Shown piece after piece: positions 1 through 9,600 of a DNA stretch of 62,343 nucleotides. A program made the translations under genes and the position numbers. The notes beneath the pieces were generated by a model, which worked only from the letters and a program-made list of their open reading frames with translations, was not told where the DNA came from and ran no database searches. Source of the stretch: Chthoniobacter sp. (GTDB lineage Bacteria; Verrucomicrobiota; Verrucomicrobiia; Chthoniobacterales; Chthoniobacteraceae); assembly GCA_021414005.1 (NCBI GenBank), contig JAIOPH010000029.1, positions 1 through 62,343 on the forward strand. Reading direction: 5' to 3'. Numbering within the stretch: position 1 is the stretch's first letter; every line of letters starts with the position of its first letter.

Positions 1-338
1 CCGGCGGCCTTAGATACTCTTCGGCGTGGACAAAAGAGTCGGGGGACCGATCTAACGAACAGGGTCGCGGCGGGGCGATCACCCCGTCGCGCCCTCAGGC
101 GTCTACGGCCTCCCCAAGGTCTGCTCACCCTGCCAAATCCCGCCACTCTCGAACATCTCGTTCTCGACATTGTTTCGAGATACAAGGCGACTCGCGCATC
201 CTCCGAACTAGATGCCCTGGGTCTGCTGATGCAACTCGGCGCATTTCCACCCGCATGGGGAAAGAGGCGGGGCGTTGAGGGAACCTGCTCGCGGTGGGGC
301 GTGGAGCTAGGCGGAAGGTCGGTCCTGGTGGGATGAAT
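1..338. other. Non-coding stretch downstream of pyrD with a strong hairpin
   Basis: No gene can be supported here. Positions 61-95 form a long imperfect hairpin: AGGG-U-CGCG-G-CGGGG on the left, loop CGATCA, CCCCG-U-CGCG-CCCU on the right. Outer segments at 36-42 (GAGTCGG) and 139-148 could pair as a weaker closing stem, so a small structured RNA or a terminator is possible. I find none of the signatures of tmRNA, RNase P RNA, SRP RNA or a tRNA. Several frames stay open across this stretch only because the composition is GC-rich; none shows a recognisable protein. Confidence 0.3.
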
Positions 339-1343
339 TCACCCGCCGACCAACTCCCGGCAGATCTTTTTCACGATCCCCGGCCCCTCGTAAATAAACC
401 CCGTGTAGAGCTGCACGAGTGCGGCACCCGCGTCGAATTTCTCCTGCGCCGACGGCCCGTCGAAAATCCCGCCGACGGCGATTACCGGCACTTTCGTGCG
501 CTCGGCGATGAAGCGCACGATCGCCGTCGAGCGCTCCCGCAGTGGTCGCCCGCTCAGCCCGCCCTGCTGCTCGCGCCGCGCCGGGATGCCGGCGTGATCG
601 ATGGTCGTATTGGTGGCGATGATCCCCGCCAGTTTGTGCTCCTCGACGAGTTCCAGAATCTCGCCGATCGCCACCCACTCCAGATCCGGCGCGATCTTGA
701 GCAGGAGCGGACGCCCGCCCGTGTTGCGTCCCTGGATCGTGGCCAGCAGTTCGTGCAAAGCCGCGCGATCCTGGAGCTGGCGCAGCCCCGGCGTGTTCGG
801 CGAGCTGACGTTTAGCACGAAGTAGTCGCCCAGCCCTTTCAGCCGCTCGAACGACAGGAGATAGTCGCCGGTCGCCTCCTGGAGCGGCGTCACCTTCGAT
901 TTGCCGAGATTGATGCCCACCGGGATGCGCGGCCAGCCGCCGGAGTCGCGCAGGCGCTGGAGCCGCGCGGCCACGGCGTCGCAACCGTCGTTGTTAAAGC
1001 CCAGCCGGTTGATGATCCCGGCGCATTCCGGCACGCGGAAAATGCGCGGCTTCGGATTGCCCGGCTGCGCGCGCGCGGTGATCGTGCCGACTTCCGCGAA
1101 GCCAAACCCCAGCGCCTCCCACGCGGGCAGCGCCACGGCGTTTTTGTCGAAACCCGCCGCCAGTCCCACGGGGTTGGGAAACGTCACGCCGAAGACCGTC
1201 CGCGCGAGCCGCGGATCATGCACGGGCGGGAACTTTGCCAGCATCGGCCCGGCCACTTTCAGCATGCCCATGGCGAAATGATGCACGGCTTCCGGGTCGG
1301 CGAGGAAGAGCAACGGGCGGATGAGTTCCTTGTAAAAAATCAT
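339..1343 (-). CDS. pyrD: Dihydroorotate dehydrogenase (quinone), class 2
   Basis: This enzyme oxidises dihydroorotate to orotate in pyrimidine synthesis and passes electrons through FMN to membrane quinone. The 334-residue length fits the class 2 family. Visible motifs are the N-terminal membrane-associating helix region (FYKELIRPLLFL), NLGKSK, the catalytic-serine segment VLNVSSPNTPGL, LLKIAPDL, IATNTTI, GGLSGRPL, and the phosphate-binding IAVGGIFDG and ALVQLYTGFIYEGP near the C-terminus. I chose the ATG at 1343 because MIFYKELIRPL matches the family start; a longer frame upstream adds 13 unrelated residues. The next gene on the same strand ends 64 bases upstream, so co-transcription is possible but the two functions are unrelated. 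Confidence 0.95.
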   Translation of the reverse strand: MIFYKELIRPLLFLADPEAVHHFAMGMLKVAGPMLAKFPPVHDPRLARTVFGVTFPNPVGLAAGFDKNAVALPAWEALGFGFAEVGTITARAQPGNPKPRIFRVPECAGIINRLGFNNDGCDAVAARLQRLRDSGGWPRIPVGINLGKSKVTPLQEATGDYLLSFERLKGLGDYFVLNVSSPNTPGLRQLQDRAALHELLATIQGRNTGGRPLLLKIAPDLEWVAIGEILELVEEHKLAGIIATNTTIDHAGIPARREQQGGLSGRPLRERSTAIVRFIAERTKVPVIAVGGIFDGPSAQEKFDAGAALVQLYTGFIYEGPGIVKKICRELVGG

Positions 1344-1407
1344 GGTGCGGTGCGCCGGACTTTCACCGCTGCGCCACCACACGGCGAATCAAATCCCACC
1401 GCGCGCC

Positions 1408-2460
1408 TCAGCGCCGCTCGGCGGCGACGCAGTGCAGGCCGCCGCCGAGTTCGGCGAGACTTTTCGCCGGCACCATCGTGACCTTGAAGCCTTCGCCCGC
1501 AAAAACCTTGCACGCGGCTTCGTCCTCCGGGCGGCCGTACTCGGGGACAAAGGCGAAGTCCCCGCACAGCACCGCGTTGGCATAGCTTTCAAAAACCCAG
1601 TAACTCTCGCTGATGCGATCCAGCTTCGGCGTCGGTGCGGGCAGGCGGATGAGCCGGTAGCCGAGTCCCGTCAGCGCGGCGGCGTTTTCCTCCATCACCT
1701 GCCGGCGCTCTTTGTCCGCGGGGTCGGTGAAGTCCGCCAGAAACGCGCGCTTTCCCGTGGCCAGCATCACGAACATGTCCAGATGCTGCGACTGGTCACC
1801 GGGAAGGGATTTCAACGTCTGGACCTTCGTGCAGCCCATGCGGGAAAGGATTGCCTGGATCGGCGTGCCCAGCTTCCCGGTGGGCGTGGCGGTAAAGCCC
1901 AGGCCGTCGTCCACCTGCAAGTTTCCGCCCTCGAGCTGCCCGGCGGTGTTCGGCGCGTTCCTGACGACCGGCACCCGATAGTGCTCGGCCAGCTTCGAGG
2001 TCGCGAGGTCATCCAGCGGGCGGAAGAGCGGGTAGTATTTGAGGTCGAAAATCGCGCGCACGGCCTTGGCGTCGCCCTTTTTCTCCAGCCAGATCGGCCC
2101 GTAATCCCTGACCCAGCCGCCATTGATCGGGATTTCCAGCAGCTTGACCCGCGTGGTCTCGCCCAACTCCCGTCGCGCCCACGCGAGGCAGAGCGGATGC
2201 ACGAGCAGCGTGACCTCGACGCGCGCGGACGCCTTGGCCGCGAAGCCGAGAATCTCGCCGCCGCCCCGATGCAGCAGGTCCAGCGCGGCTGATCCCTCAT
2301 GGCCGTGATCGAGCCCGAGCGCCAGAATCAGGCCGGCGGGTGTCTCCGTGGTGGCGACCGGCGTGTAGCCCGGCAGCTCCTCGGCGTGGGCCCCGGCGAG
2401 GTGGAAAATGGCGAGCACCACCACCGCGCCCAGCCGGAGCCGTTTGCGGAAAGCGGTCAT
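1408..2460 (-). CDS. Secreted agmatine deiminase / Porphyromonas-type peptidyl-arginine deiminase family protein
   Basis: A 350-residue protein of the guanidino-group-modifying superfamily (PAD_porph), whose members hydrolyse agmatine or arginine side chains to a carbamoyl (citrulline-type) product plus ammonia. Visible signature elements are GGWVRDYGPIWL around residue 110, EGGNLQVDDG, the histidine segment HLDMFVML, and the nucleophile region GGGLHCVAAER with Cys near residue 344. The N-terminus (RKRLRLGAVVVLAIFHLAGAHA) is a convincing signal peptide. That is unusual for the cytosolic agmatine deiminase AguA and closer to exported peptidyl-arginine deiminases. The substrate, agmatine or protein arginine, cannot be settled from sequence. 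Confidence 0.85.
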   Translation of the reverse strand: MTAFRKRLRLGAVVVLAIFHLAGAHAEELPGYTPVATTETPAGLILALGLDHGHEGSAALDLLHRGGGEILGFAAKASARVEVTLLVHPLCLAWARRELGETTRVKLLEIPINGGWVRDYGPIWLEKKGDAKAVRAIFDLKYYPLFRPLDDLATSKLAEHYRVPVVRNAPNTAGQLEGGNLQVDDGLGFTATPTGKLGTPIQAILSRMGCTKVQTLKSLPGDQSQHLDMFVMLATGKRAFLADFTDPADKERRQVMEENAAALTGLGYRLIRLPAPTPKLDRISESYWVFESYANAVLCGDFAFVPEYGRPEDEAACKVFAGEGFKVTMVPAKSLAELGGGLHCVAAERR

Positions 2461-2496
2461 CGGATTGCAGAACCGGCCCGGCGGAGGGCCGGGCGC

Positions 2497-3312
2497 CTAT
2501 TTACCGATCACCGGACCGGAGCCGACGTCTTCCGGCGAGGGCATCTGGATGGGGCGAATCCAGATGTTGCGGTAACGGACCGGGTTGCCGTGGTCCTGAA
2601 GTTTGATTGGGCCTTTTTCCGGGTGCGCCTGATAAGTGCCGACGGTCCGGTGGGGCGTGCCGCCGATCAGGACGGTGTGGTTTTGCGTGACCACGCCGTT
2701 GTGCAGCACGGTGACGATGGCGGGCTTTTCCAGCTTGCCTTCCTTGAAGCGCGGGCCTTCGAAAATGATGTCGTAGGTCTGCCATTCGCCGGGTTTGCGC
2801 GAGGAGTTCACCTGCGGCGGCATGTAGCCGTAGATCGCGGTGGCCTGGCCGTCCGGGTAGGTCTGGTTTTCGTAGTTGTCGAGCACTTGGATCTCGTAGC
2901 GGCCAAAGAGAAAGACGCCGCTGTTGCCGCGGCCCTGGCTCTTGCCGGTGGCGGGAACGGGCGCGGTCCATTCGAGGTGCAGTTGATAGTCGGGACCGAA
3001 TTCATCCTTCGTCTGGAGATCGCCGCCGCCCGCGATGGCCTCGCCATTGAGCACCTTCCATTTGGCTTCGGCATTACCGGATTTCCATTTCGACAAATCC
3101 GTGCCGTCGAAGAGGGCGATGGCGTCGCTCGGCGCGGTGCCGACTTTTTCCTGCGTGCTGGGGAGGCCGGGCGTAACGATCCTCGGCTGCGGGCGGCCGC
3201 TGTCGTGGACGTGCCACTTCGTGCCGGGGATGATCGGCGTGTCGGTGTAGCCGAGGTCGTCGGCGAGCGCGGCGGTGGAAAGGAGGGCGGTGAGGAGGAG
3301 GGTTGGTTTCAT
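2497..3312 (-). CDS. Secreted DUF1080 (3-keto-disaccharide hydrolase-like) protein
   Basis: A 271-residue protein with a short signal peptide (MKPTLLLTALLSTAALA) followed by a concanavalin-like jellyroll of the DUF1080 family. Typical elements are ALFDGTDLSKWKSG, GNSGVFLFGRYEIQVLDNY, the segment GEWQTYDIIFEGPRF, and IKLQDHGNPVRYRNIWIRPI at the C-terminus. Family members act on oxidised (3-keto) glycosides or bind carbohydrates in the periplasm or outside the cell, and they are numerous in Planctomycetes and Verrucomicrobiota. The ATG at 3312 was chosen because the signal peptide begins there; the 48 codons further upstream are translated hairpin repeat. The gene stands alone, 36 bases before the start of the deiminase-like gene, on the same strand. 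Confidence 0.88.
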   Translation of the reverse strand: MKPTLLLTALLSTAALADDLGYTDTPIIPGTKWHVHDSGRPQPRIVTPGLPSTQEKVGTAPSDAIALFDGTDLSKWKSGNAEAKWKVLNGEAIAGGGDLQTKDEFGPDYQLHLEWTAPVPATGKSQGRGNSGVFLFGRYEIQVLDNYENQTYPDGQATAIYGYMPPQVNSSRKPGEWQTYDIIFEGPRFKEGKLEKPAIVTVLHNGVVTQNHTVLIGGTPHRTVGTYQAHPEKGPIKLQDHGNPVRYRNIWIRPIQMPSPEDVGSGPVIGK

Positions 3313-3349
3313 GAAAGCAGGGAGTGGAGCGGGGAAGGGGAGGTGTTTC

Positions 3350-3506
3350 GAGAAAAAACTCGAAATCCGAACGTCGAAATTCGCAACAAACTCGAAAAGC
3401 GTGAATGCTGGAATAAAGAAAACAACCGCCCGTCCATCGTTCACCCGCCTTTCCACTCGTTCGAATTTGTTTCGGATTTCGACATTCGGGTTTCGAATTT
3501 TTCACC
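3350..3506. repeat. Imperfect inverted repeat built of TCGAAAT-like words (MITE/REP-like hairpin)
   Basis: Left arm about 3350-3396 and right arm about 3460-3506 are reverse complements over about 47 bases with roughly eight mismatches. They are separated by a spacer of about 63 bases. Each arm is itself built of slightly varied words such as TCGAAAT, TTCGGAT and TTCGACAT. The element sits between infA and the DUF1080 gene. When translated it gives the FEFVANFDVRIS type of artefact often seen in Planctomycetes and Verrucomicrobiota intergenic DNA. Confidence 0.75.
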
Positions 3507-3551
3507 CCCTACCGGCACCGAATCCGCCGTCCTCCAACCGAGCCGGCAGTC

Positions 3552-3770
3552 CTACCCGAGCCGGTAAACGATCCGCGCCTTATTCAGATCGTAAGACGAC
3601 ATTTCGATCTTCACCCGGTCGCCGAGCGTGAGGCGGATGAAACGCTTGCGCATTTTCCCGGAGATATGGGCCAGAACCTCGTGCTTGTTTGCCAGCGCGA
3701 CCCGGAACATCGTGCCCGCCAAAACGGCGGTGATGGTTCCTTCGGTTTCAATAATTTCTTCGACGGCCAT
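3552..3770 (-). CDS. infA: Translation initiation factor IF-1
   Basis: A 72-residue S1/OB-fold protein that binds the A site of the 30S subunit during translation initiation. It matches IF-1 along its whole length: ETEGTITAVLAGTMFRVAL, the central LAHISGKMRKRFIRLTLGDRV segment and the end SSYDLNKARIVYRL. The ATG at 3770 gives the normal IF-1 length; the open frame upstream (to 3926) is spurious. The gene is transcribed divergently from the giant FHA gene at 3994, so 3771-3993 should hold both promoters. Confidence 0.95.
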   Translation of the reverse strand: MAVEEIIETEGTITAVLAGTMFRVALANKHEVLAHISGKMRKRFIRLTLGDRVKIEMSSYDLNKARIVYRLG

Positions 3771-3993
3771 AGGATTGGAAAAATAAGGGCAAGTGCTGCA
3801 CGCGGCATCGCGCCGCGCAAAGGGACGCGGAGCTTCGTCGGTTTCGGCGATGATGCAAGGTTTTGCGTGGAAATAATCCGCCCGCTCCGCCGCCCATTTT
3901 CGCACGAGGAATCGGCTTGTGAGCACGGTTGTTTCGGCTTACGACAGACATTCGCCCTCGGACCGCTCCGCTGGGCGCAACACGAAAGAGCCT

Positions 3994-6516
3994 ATGGCCA
4001 CACAAGCAGAAATCATCGTCCGGGAAGGCGCACGCGCCCTCGGACGTTACGTCCTCGATCCGGGGGAGTATGTTATCGGCAGAGACTTGGAATCCTGCGA
4101 CATCCTCCTCGACAGCACTGGCATCTCGCGCCAGCACGCGAAGATCACCATCAGTCCCGACCACCTCACGGTCAGCGATCTCGGCAGCACCAACGGCACT
4201 TTTCACGGCAGCAGTCTCGTCGAGGGCGCCATCGTCCTGCGCTCCGGCGACGCCATCCGCATGGGCAATGAAGGCAGCGCGATCATCCGACTTATCCAAA
4301 ACGGCAAGCCCAAGGCGGGCAGCGGCAACGGCAACGGAAACGGCAAGCACAGCGACGAGGCGCACCCGGCGTCTGCGGAGCAGTTGAAAAAAGCGCTCGC
4401 CGAGCGGGATGCCACGCGCAAGCAGCACGACGAACTGGCCGCGCAGCTCACCGCCGCCACGCAGCAGATAGCAGCGATGAAAGCCGATCTCGGCCGCAAT
4501 GCCGAAAGCTCCTTGCAGGCCGTCCGGGAACTCGAGGTCCGCACGAAGGAACTGCTCGCCTTGAAGTCGGCGCACAGCTCCGCGGCGGAGCAGAAAGCCC
4601 AGGCACTCGCGCAGGTCAGCCAGTTGCAGCAGGAACTGCAGAAGCAGGCCGCCGCGCAGAAATCCGGGCAGGACAAAAACGCCGCCGCCCAGCTCGAGCA
4701 GCTCCGCGCGGATTATGAAAAACGTCTCCAGGTTCTCGCCCAGGAACGCGCCGCCGCGCTGAAAGAGCGCGACGAATTGCAGGCCCGCTGGCAGCAGCGG
4801 GACAAGGAGCAGCAGGCCCAGAGCGCCAAGGTCGCGCAGCAGCAGACCGCGCTTGCCGCGGAAAAGGACAAGGCGCTCGCCGAACTGGCGTCCGTTCGCG
4901 AGGCGCACAAAAAGGAACTCGCCGCCGCCGTGCAGGCGCGCGACCAAGCGCTGGCGCAGCTCGGCGAGCTGAAGAAGCAGCAGCCCGCCGCCGAGAAGAT
5001 CGCGAAGATCGAGGAAACCCATCGCCAGCAACTCACCGCCCTCACCGCCCAGCACACCGCTGCCTTGAAGGAGCGCGACACCGCCCTTCACCAAACCCGG
5101 GAGGCCGCCACCCGGCAGCAGCAGGAAGCCGCCGCCCTGGCCAAAAAGCAGATCGAAGCCGTCCACGAACGCGAACGCCAGATCGCCACCCTCACCAAGG
5201 CCCTCGAAGCTCAAAAGCGCGAAGCCGCCGCCCTCGCCCAGCAGCGCGACGCACTCGCCAAGGACAAGGAAGCCAGGGAAGCCAAGGACGCGCAGGCGCG
5301 GAACCTCGCGGGCGAAAAGGAAAACGCGCAGGCGCAGGCGCAGGCCGCGCAGCACGCGCAGGCTTTGGGTGAAAAGGACACCGCGCTCGCCGCTCTCCGT
5401 CAGGCCGTGGAGGCCCAGAAAACCGAGATCACCGGGCTCACGCAGCAGCGCGACCACCTTATCAAAGAGCGCGACGAAGCCGCCGCCCGCTCCGCGAAAA
5501 TCGCCAAAGATCTGGCTGGTGAAAAAGGGAACGTGCAGACGCAGGCGCAGGCCCTGGCCGCGCAGCACGCGCAGGCTTTGGGTGAAAAGGACGCCGCGCT
5601 CGCCACTCTCCGCCAGGCCGTCGAGGCGCAGAAGGCCGAGATCGCCGGGCTCGCCGAGCAACGCGACCACCTCGCCAAGGACCGGGACGAAGCCGCCGCG
5701 CGCTCCGCCAAATTCGCCGAAGATCTCAAGGCGCAGATGCACGCCCTCGCCCGTCAGCGCGACGAACTCCTCAAGGAGCGCGACGCGCAGGCCATGCAGT
5801 TCGCGCAGCTCACAGGCACGCACGAACAGCAGGCCAAAGTGCGCGCGACCGAGCAGCAGAGCCTCGTCGCGGCGCGCGATCAGGCGCTCGCCCACCTCGA
5901 AGAGCTCCGCATCGCCCACGAGCAGCAGCTCGCCGCCGCGCAGAACGAGCACGCCGTGAAACTGCGGGAGCGCGACCAGGCGCTCAACGGCGTCCACGCC
6001 GTCTGCCTCGAACTCAAGCAGCAGCTCGAAACCGCCACGCGCGAACGCGACCAGGCCGTGGCCGACCGCGAGGCCGCCGGGGCGAAAGTCACGCCCGTCG
6101 TGGCCGCCCAGCGCGAGCAGATCGCCTCGCTCGCCGGCGAACGCGACGTGCTGGCGCGCGAAAAGGCAGACCTCGCCCAGCAACTCGCCGCCGCGCAGAA
6201 AAACGTCGAGACCCGCCTCGCGAAACAGCAGGCCGATCTGGAGAAATTCGCCGCGGAAAAACAGGCCGAGCATACCGAACTCCAGAACCTCATCGAGGCG
6301 CAGAAAAGCCAGCTCGGCTCCCTCGCCCAGCAGCGCGCCCAACTTGCCCAGGAACACGCCGACCTCACCGCCCGCGCGCAGGCGCTGCCGACGCGCAGGA
6401 AAAAGAGCGCAGCGCTTTCAACGAAGAGCGCGCCCATGCCGCGACGCATTTCGCCAAGCTCAGCGACGAGCAAAAGCGCCAGTTCACCGCGCTCGCCGAG
6501 CAGCGCGACCGGCTGA
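3994..6516 (+). CDS. FHA-domain / coiled-coil protein, N-terminal part of a frameshifted giant gene
   Basis: The first about 100 residues are a forkhead-associated domain, a phosphothreonine-binding module. Visible motifs are YVIGRDLESCDI, SRQHAKI and SDLGSTNGTF, that is, the GR, SxxH and NG signatures. A glycine/asparagine-rich linker then leads into hundreds of residues of alanine/glutamine/glutamate-rich coiled coil. The reading frame is disrupted at about 6386: after ARAQAL the frame continues as an unrelated serine/arginine-rich tail to the stop at 6516, while the homologous coiled coil resumes in another frame at 6387. The start ATG at 3994 (MATQAEIIVREG) puts the FHA domain at the N-terminus; a frame opening at 3919 adds 25 residues without resemblance to FHA proteins. 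Without the shift the protein would run to 13445 (about 3150 residues). Confidence 0.8.
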   Translation: MATQAEIIVREGARALGRYVLDPGEYVIGRDLESCDILLDSTGISRQHAKITISPDHLTVSDLGSTNGTFHGSSLVEGAIVLRSGDAIRMGNEGSAIIRLIQNGKPKAGSGNGNGNGKHSDEAHPASAEQLKKALAERDATRKQHDELAAQLTAATQQIAAMKADLGRNAESSLQAVRELEVRTKELLALKSAHSSAAEQKAQALAQVSQLQQELQKQAAAQKSGQDKNAAAQLEQLRADYEKRLQVLAQERAAALKERDELQARWQQRDKEQQAQSAKVAQQQTALAAEKDKALAELASVREAHKKELAAAVQARDQALAQLGELKKQQPAAEKIAKIEETHRQQLTALTAQHTAALKERDTALHQTREAATRQQQEAAALAKKQIEAVHERERQIATLTKALEAQKREAAALAQQRDALAKDKEAREAKDAQARNLAGEKENAQAQAQAAQHAQALGEKDTALAALRQAVEAQKTEITGLTQQRDHLIKERDEAAARSAKIAKDLAGEKGNVQTQAQALAAQHAQALGEKDAALATLRQAVEAQKAEIAGLAEQRDHLAKDRDEAAARSAKFAEDLKAQMHALARQRDELLKERDAQAMQFAQLTGTHEQQAKVRATEQQSLVAARDQALAHLEELRIAHEQQLAAAQNEHAVKLRERDQALNGVHAVCLELKQQLETATRERDQAVADREAAGAKVTPVVAAQREQIASLAGERDVLAREKADLAQQLAAAQKNVETRLAKQQADLEKFAAEKQAEHTELQNLIEAQKSQLGSLAQQRAQLAQEHADLTARAQALPTRRKKSAALSTKSAPMPRRISPSSATSKSASSPRSPSSATG

Positions 6517-6683
6517 TCGCCGAACGCGATCAGGCCTGCGCCAAATTCGCCGAGCAAACCGAAGCCCACCGCCAGCACGCCGCCGCCCGCGAGTCCGAGC
6601 GGCAGAACCTTCTCGCCGCGCGCGATCAGGGGCTCGCCCACCTCGACGAGCTCCGCGCCGCCCACGAGCAGCGGCTGGCTGCT

Positions 6684-9600
6684 TTGCAAAGCGAGCACGC
6701 CGTCACCCTCCGCGAGCGCGACGAAGCGCTGCACGGACTGAACGCCGCGACCCTCGAACTCAAGCAGCAGCTCGAAGCCGCCTTCCGTGAACGCGATCAG
6801 GCGCACGCCGACCGCGAAGCCACCGGCGCGAAAGTCACGCCCGTGATCGCCGCGCAGCGCGAGCAGATCGCCTCGCTCATCGCCGAGCGCGACGTGCTCG
6901 CGCGGGAAAAGGCGCAGCTCATTCAGCAGGCCGCCGGCGCACAAAAAGCCGCCGAGAAACGCGCAGCCCGCCAGCAGGCGGAGCGCGAGAAATTTGCCGC
7001 CGAAAAACAGGCCGAGCTGACCGAACTCCAGAACCTGATCGAAGCGCAGAAGAACCAACTCGCCTCCCTCGCCCAGCAGCGTGCGCAACTCGCCGAAGAG
7101 CACGCCGCCGCCGTGGCCCGCGGTCAGGCCCTCGCCGAGGCGCAGGAAAAGGACCGCCTCGACTTCGCCGAGGAACGCGACCGCGCGACCGCGCATTTTG
7201 CCAAGCTCGCCGATGAGCAGAAACGCCAAACCGTCACGCTCGCGGAGCAGCGCGACCGGCTCCTCGCCGAGCGCGACCATGCGCTCGCACAGTTCGCGGA
7301 ACTCACCGACGCTCATCGCCGGCACTCCAGCGCCAAGGACGCCGAGCGCCTGAACCTCGTCACCGCCCGCGACCTCACGGCGGCCCACCTCGACGAAATC
7401 CGCGCCGGGCACGAAACCCAGCTCGCCAGCTTGAACGAGACCCACGCCCTGACGCTGCGCGAACGCGACCACGCGCTCCAGGCCGCGCAGGCGCTCACCT
7501 TTGAGCAGAAGCAACAGATCGAGACGCTGCTCCGCGAGCGCGACCAGGCCGTGGCCGACCGCGAGGCGGCCGGCGCGAAAGTTACGCCCATCGTTTCCGC
7601 GCAGCGCGAGCAGATCGCCTCGCTCGCCGCCGAGCGCGATGTGCTGGCGCGCGAAAAAGCGCAGCTCGCCCATCAGGCCGCCACCAGCCAGCAGGCGCTG
7701 AGTACGCGGCTGCGGAGCTTGGAGGAGGACTTGCAAAAGCTCGCCGCCGAACGAACTGCCGAGGCCGCCGAATTGCAGCGCGTCATCGCCGCGCAAAAAG
7801 ACCAGCTCGCCTCCCTCGGCGAGCAGCGCGCCCAGCTCGCCGCCGAGCGCGAAGAGCAGGAGACCCGCGCCGCCGCCACCACTGCCGCACACGAAAAAGC
7901 ACTCGCCGACGCCGAGGCCGCGCGGCTCGCCGTGGTGCAGGACCGCGACCAGGCCGCCGCGCAATTTAACAAGCTCCTCGCCGCGCAGAAGAAGCAGTTC
8001 CACGCACTCGGCAAACAGCGCGACGGGCTCCTCCAGGAACGCGACGGTGCGCTCGCCCAGCTCGCCAAGCTCGGCGAGGAAAGCGAGGCTCGCGCCGCCG
8101 CGCATCAAGCCGAGCGCCAGAATCTCGCCGCCGCCCGCGACCACGTCGTGGCCCATGTCGAGGAACTCCGCGCGACCCACGAGAGCCAGCTCGCGCCTTT
8201 GGCCGAGGAACGTGACCTCGCCCTCCGCGACCGCGACGAGGCCCGCCGCCAGTTCACCGCGCTGGACGAAAGCCGGCGTCAGGAAATCGCCACGCTCCAG
8301 CAGGAAGCCGAACGTCAGGCCGCCGCGCTCGTGGAAGCCGCCAAGCTCGCCGACGGCCAGAAGGCCCAGCTCGCCGCCCTCGCCGTCGAGCGCGAGACTC
8401 TGCTCCGCGAAAAAGCCGACGCCGCCCAACGCTTCGCCAACGAGCGCCAGGCCTTCAACCAGCGCCAGCAGGGCTTTGCCGCGGATCGGGAAAAGCTCAT
8501 CGCCGACAAAGCCGCGGCCATCGCCGAACTGCACACGCTCATCGACAGCCACAAGGCGCAGCATGAGACGCTGACTCAGCAGGGTGCCGCGCTCGCGAAG
8601 GAACGCGACGAGTCGCTCACCCTCGCCGCCCAGTATGACGAAGCCCGCCAGCTCCAGGCCGCCGCCCTTGCGGCCTACAAGGTCAGCGCCGCGGAGCAGC
8701 ACGCGCACACCCAGCAGGAATTCGCCGCGCTCGCCGCCGAGCAGAAGAAGCAGGTCGCCGCGCTCACCGAGCAGCGCGCCGCGCTGATCGTGGAACGCGA
8801 CGACGCCCGGAGCAAACTCGCCGCGCTCACCGAGGCGCACACGCGCCATGTGGCCGAGGCCGCGGCCGAGCAGAAAAAGCTGCTCACCGCCCGCGCGCAC
8901 GCCGTGGCGCAGCTCGCGGAGATCCGCGCCGCCTTTGACCAGCAGATCGCCGCCCACAGCGCGGAGCACACGCAGACGACCGCGCAATTCACCGCGCTCG
9001 CCGCCGAGCAGAAGCAGCAGCTCGCCACACTCGATGAGCAGCGCGCCGTGCTGCTCGTCGAGCGCGACGCGGCGCTCGCGAAGTTCGCCGAGCTGGCGGA
9101 GACCCACCGCCAGCACGCCGCCGCGGCCGAGGCTGAGCAGAAAAAACTCGTCGCCGCCCGCGACCACGCCGTGACCCAGCTCGCGGAAATCCGTGCCGCC
9201 TTTGACCAGCAGGCTGCCGCCACCGCCGAGCAGCACGCGCTCACCATCCGCGAACGCGATGCCGCCCAGGCGCGCCAGGCGGAGCTGCATGCCACCTTGC
9301 AGAAACAGCTCGAAACGCTCACGGCCCAGCGCGATACGCTGGTCCGCGAAAACGCCGCTCACGCCAAGCGCACCTCCGCCGAAATCAAGTCGCTGCGGGC
9401 CGAGATCGCCGCGCGCGATGCCGACCAGACGCACGCGCAGGAGAAAGCCGCCGCCGCCGCCGAGTTCCAGCAGCTCATTACCGGAGCGCAGGGCCACATC
9501 GCCTCGCTCACCGAGCAGCGTGACAAATATTCCGCCGATCACACCGCGGCGCTCGCGCGCCTCGAGGCGCTCGCCGCGGAGCGCCAGCGGGAATCCGCCG

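Noticed and set aside
3748..6357. An 869-codon open frame on the minus strand overlapping infA and the FHA gene
   Set aside because: Same mirror effect; it also overlaps the certain gene infA in another frame.
6381..6395. Programmed ribosomal frameshift in the giant gene
   Set aside because: No slippery heptamer or clear downstream pseudoknot is seen, and the repeat period shows a base is simply missing relative to the other copies.
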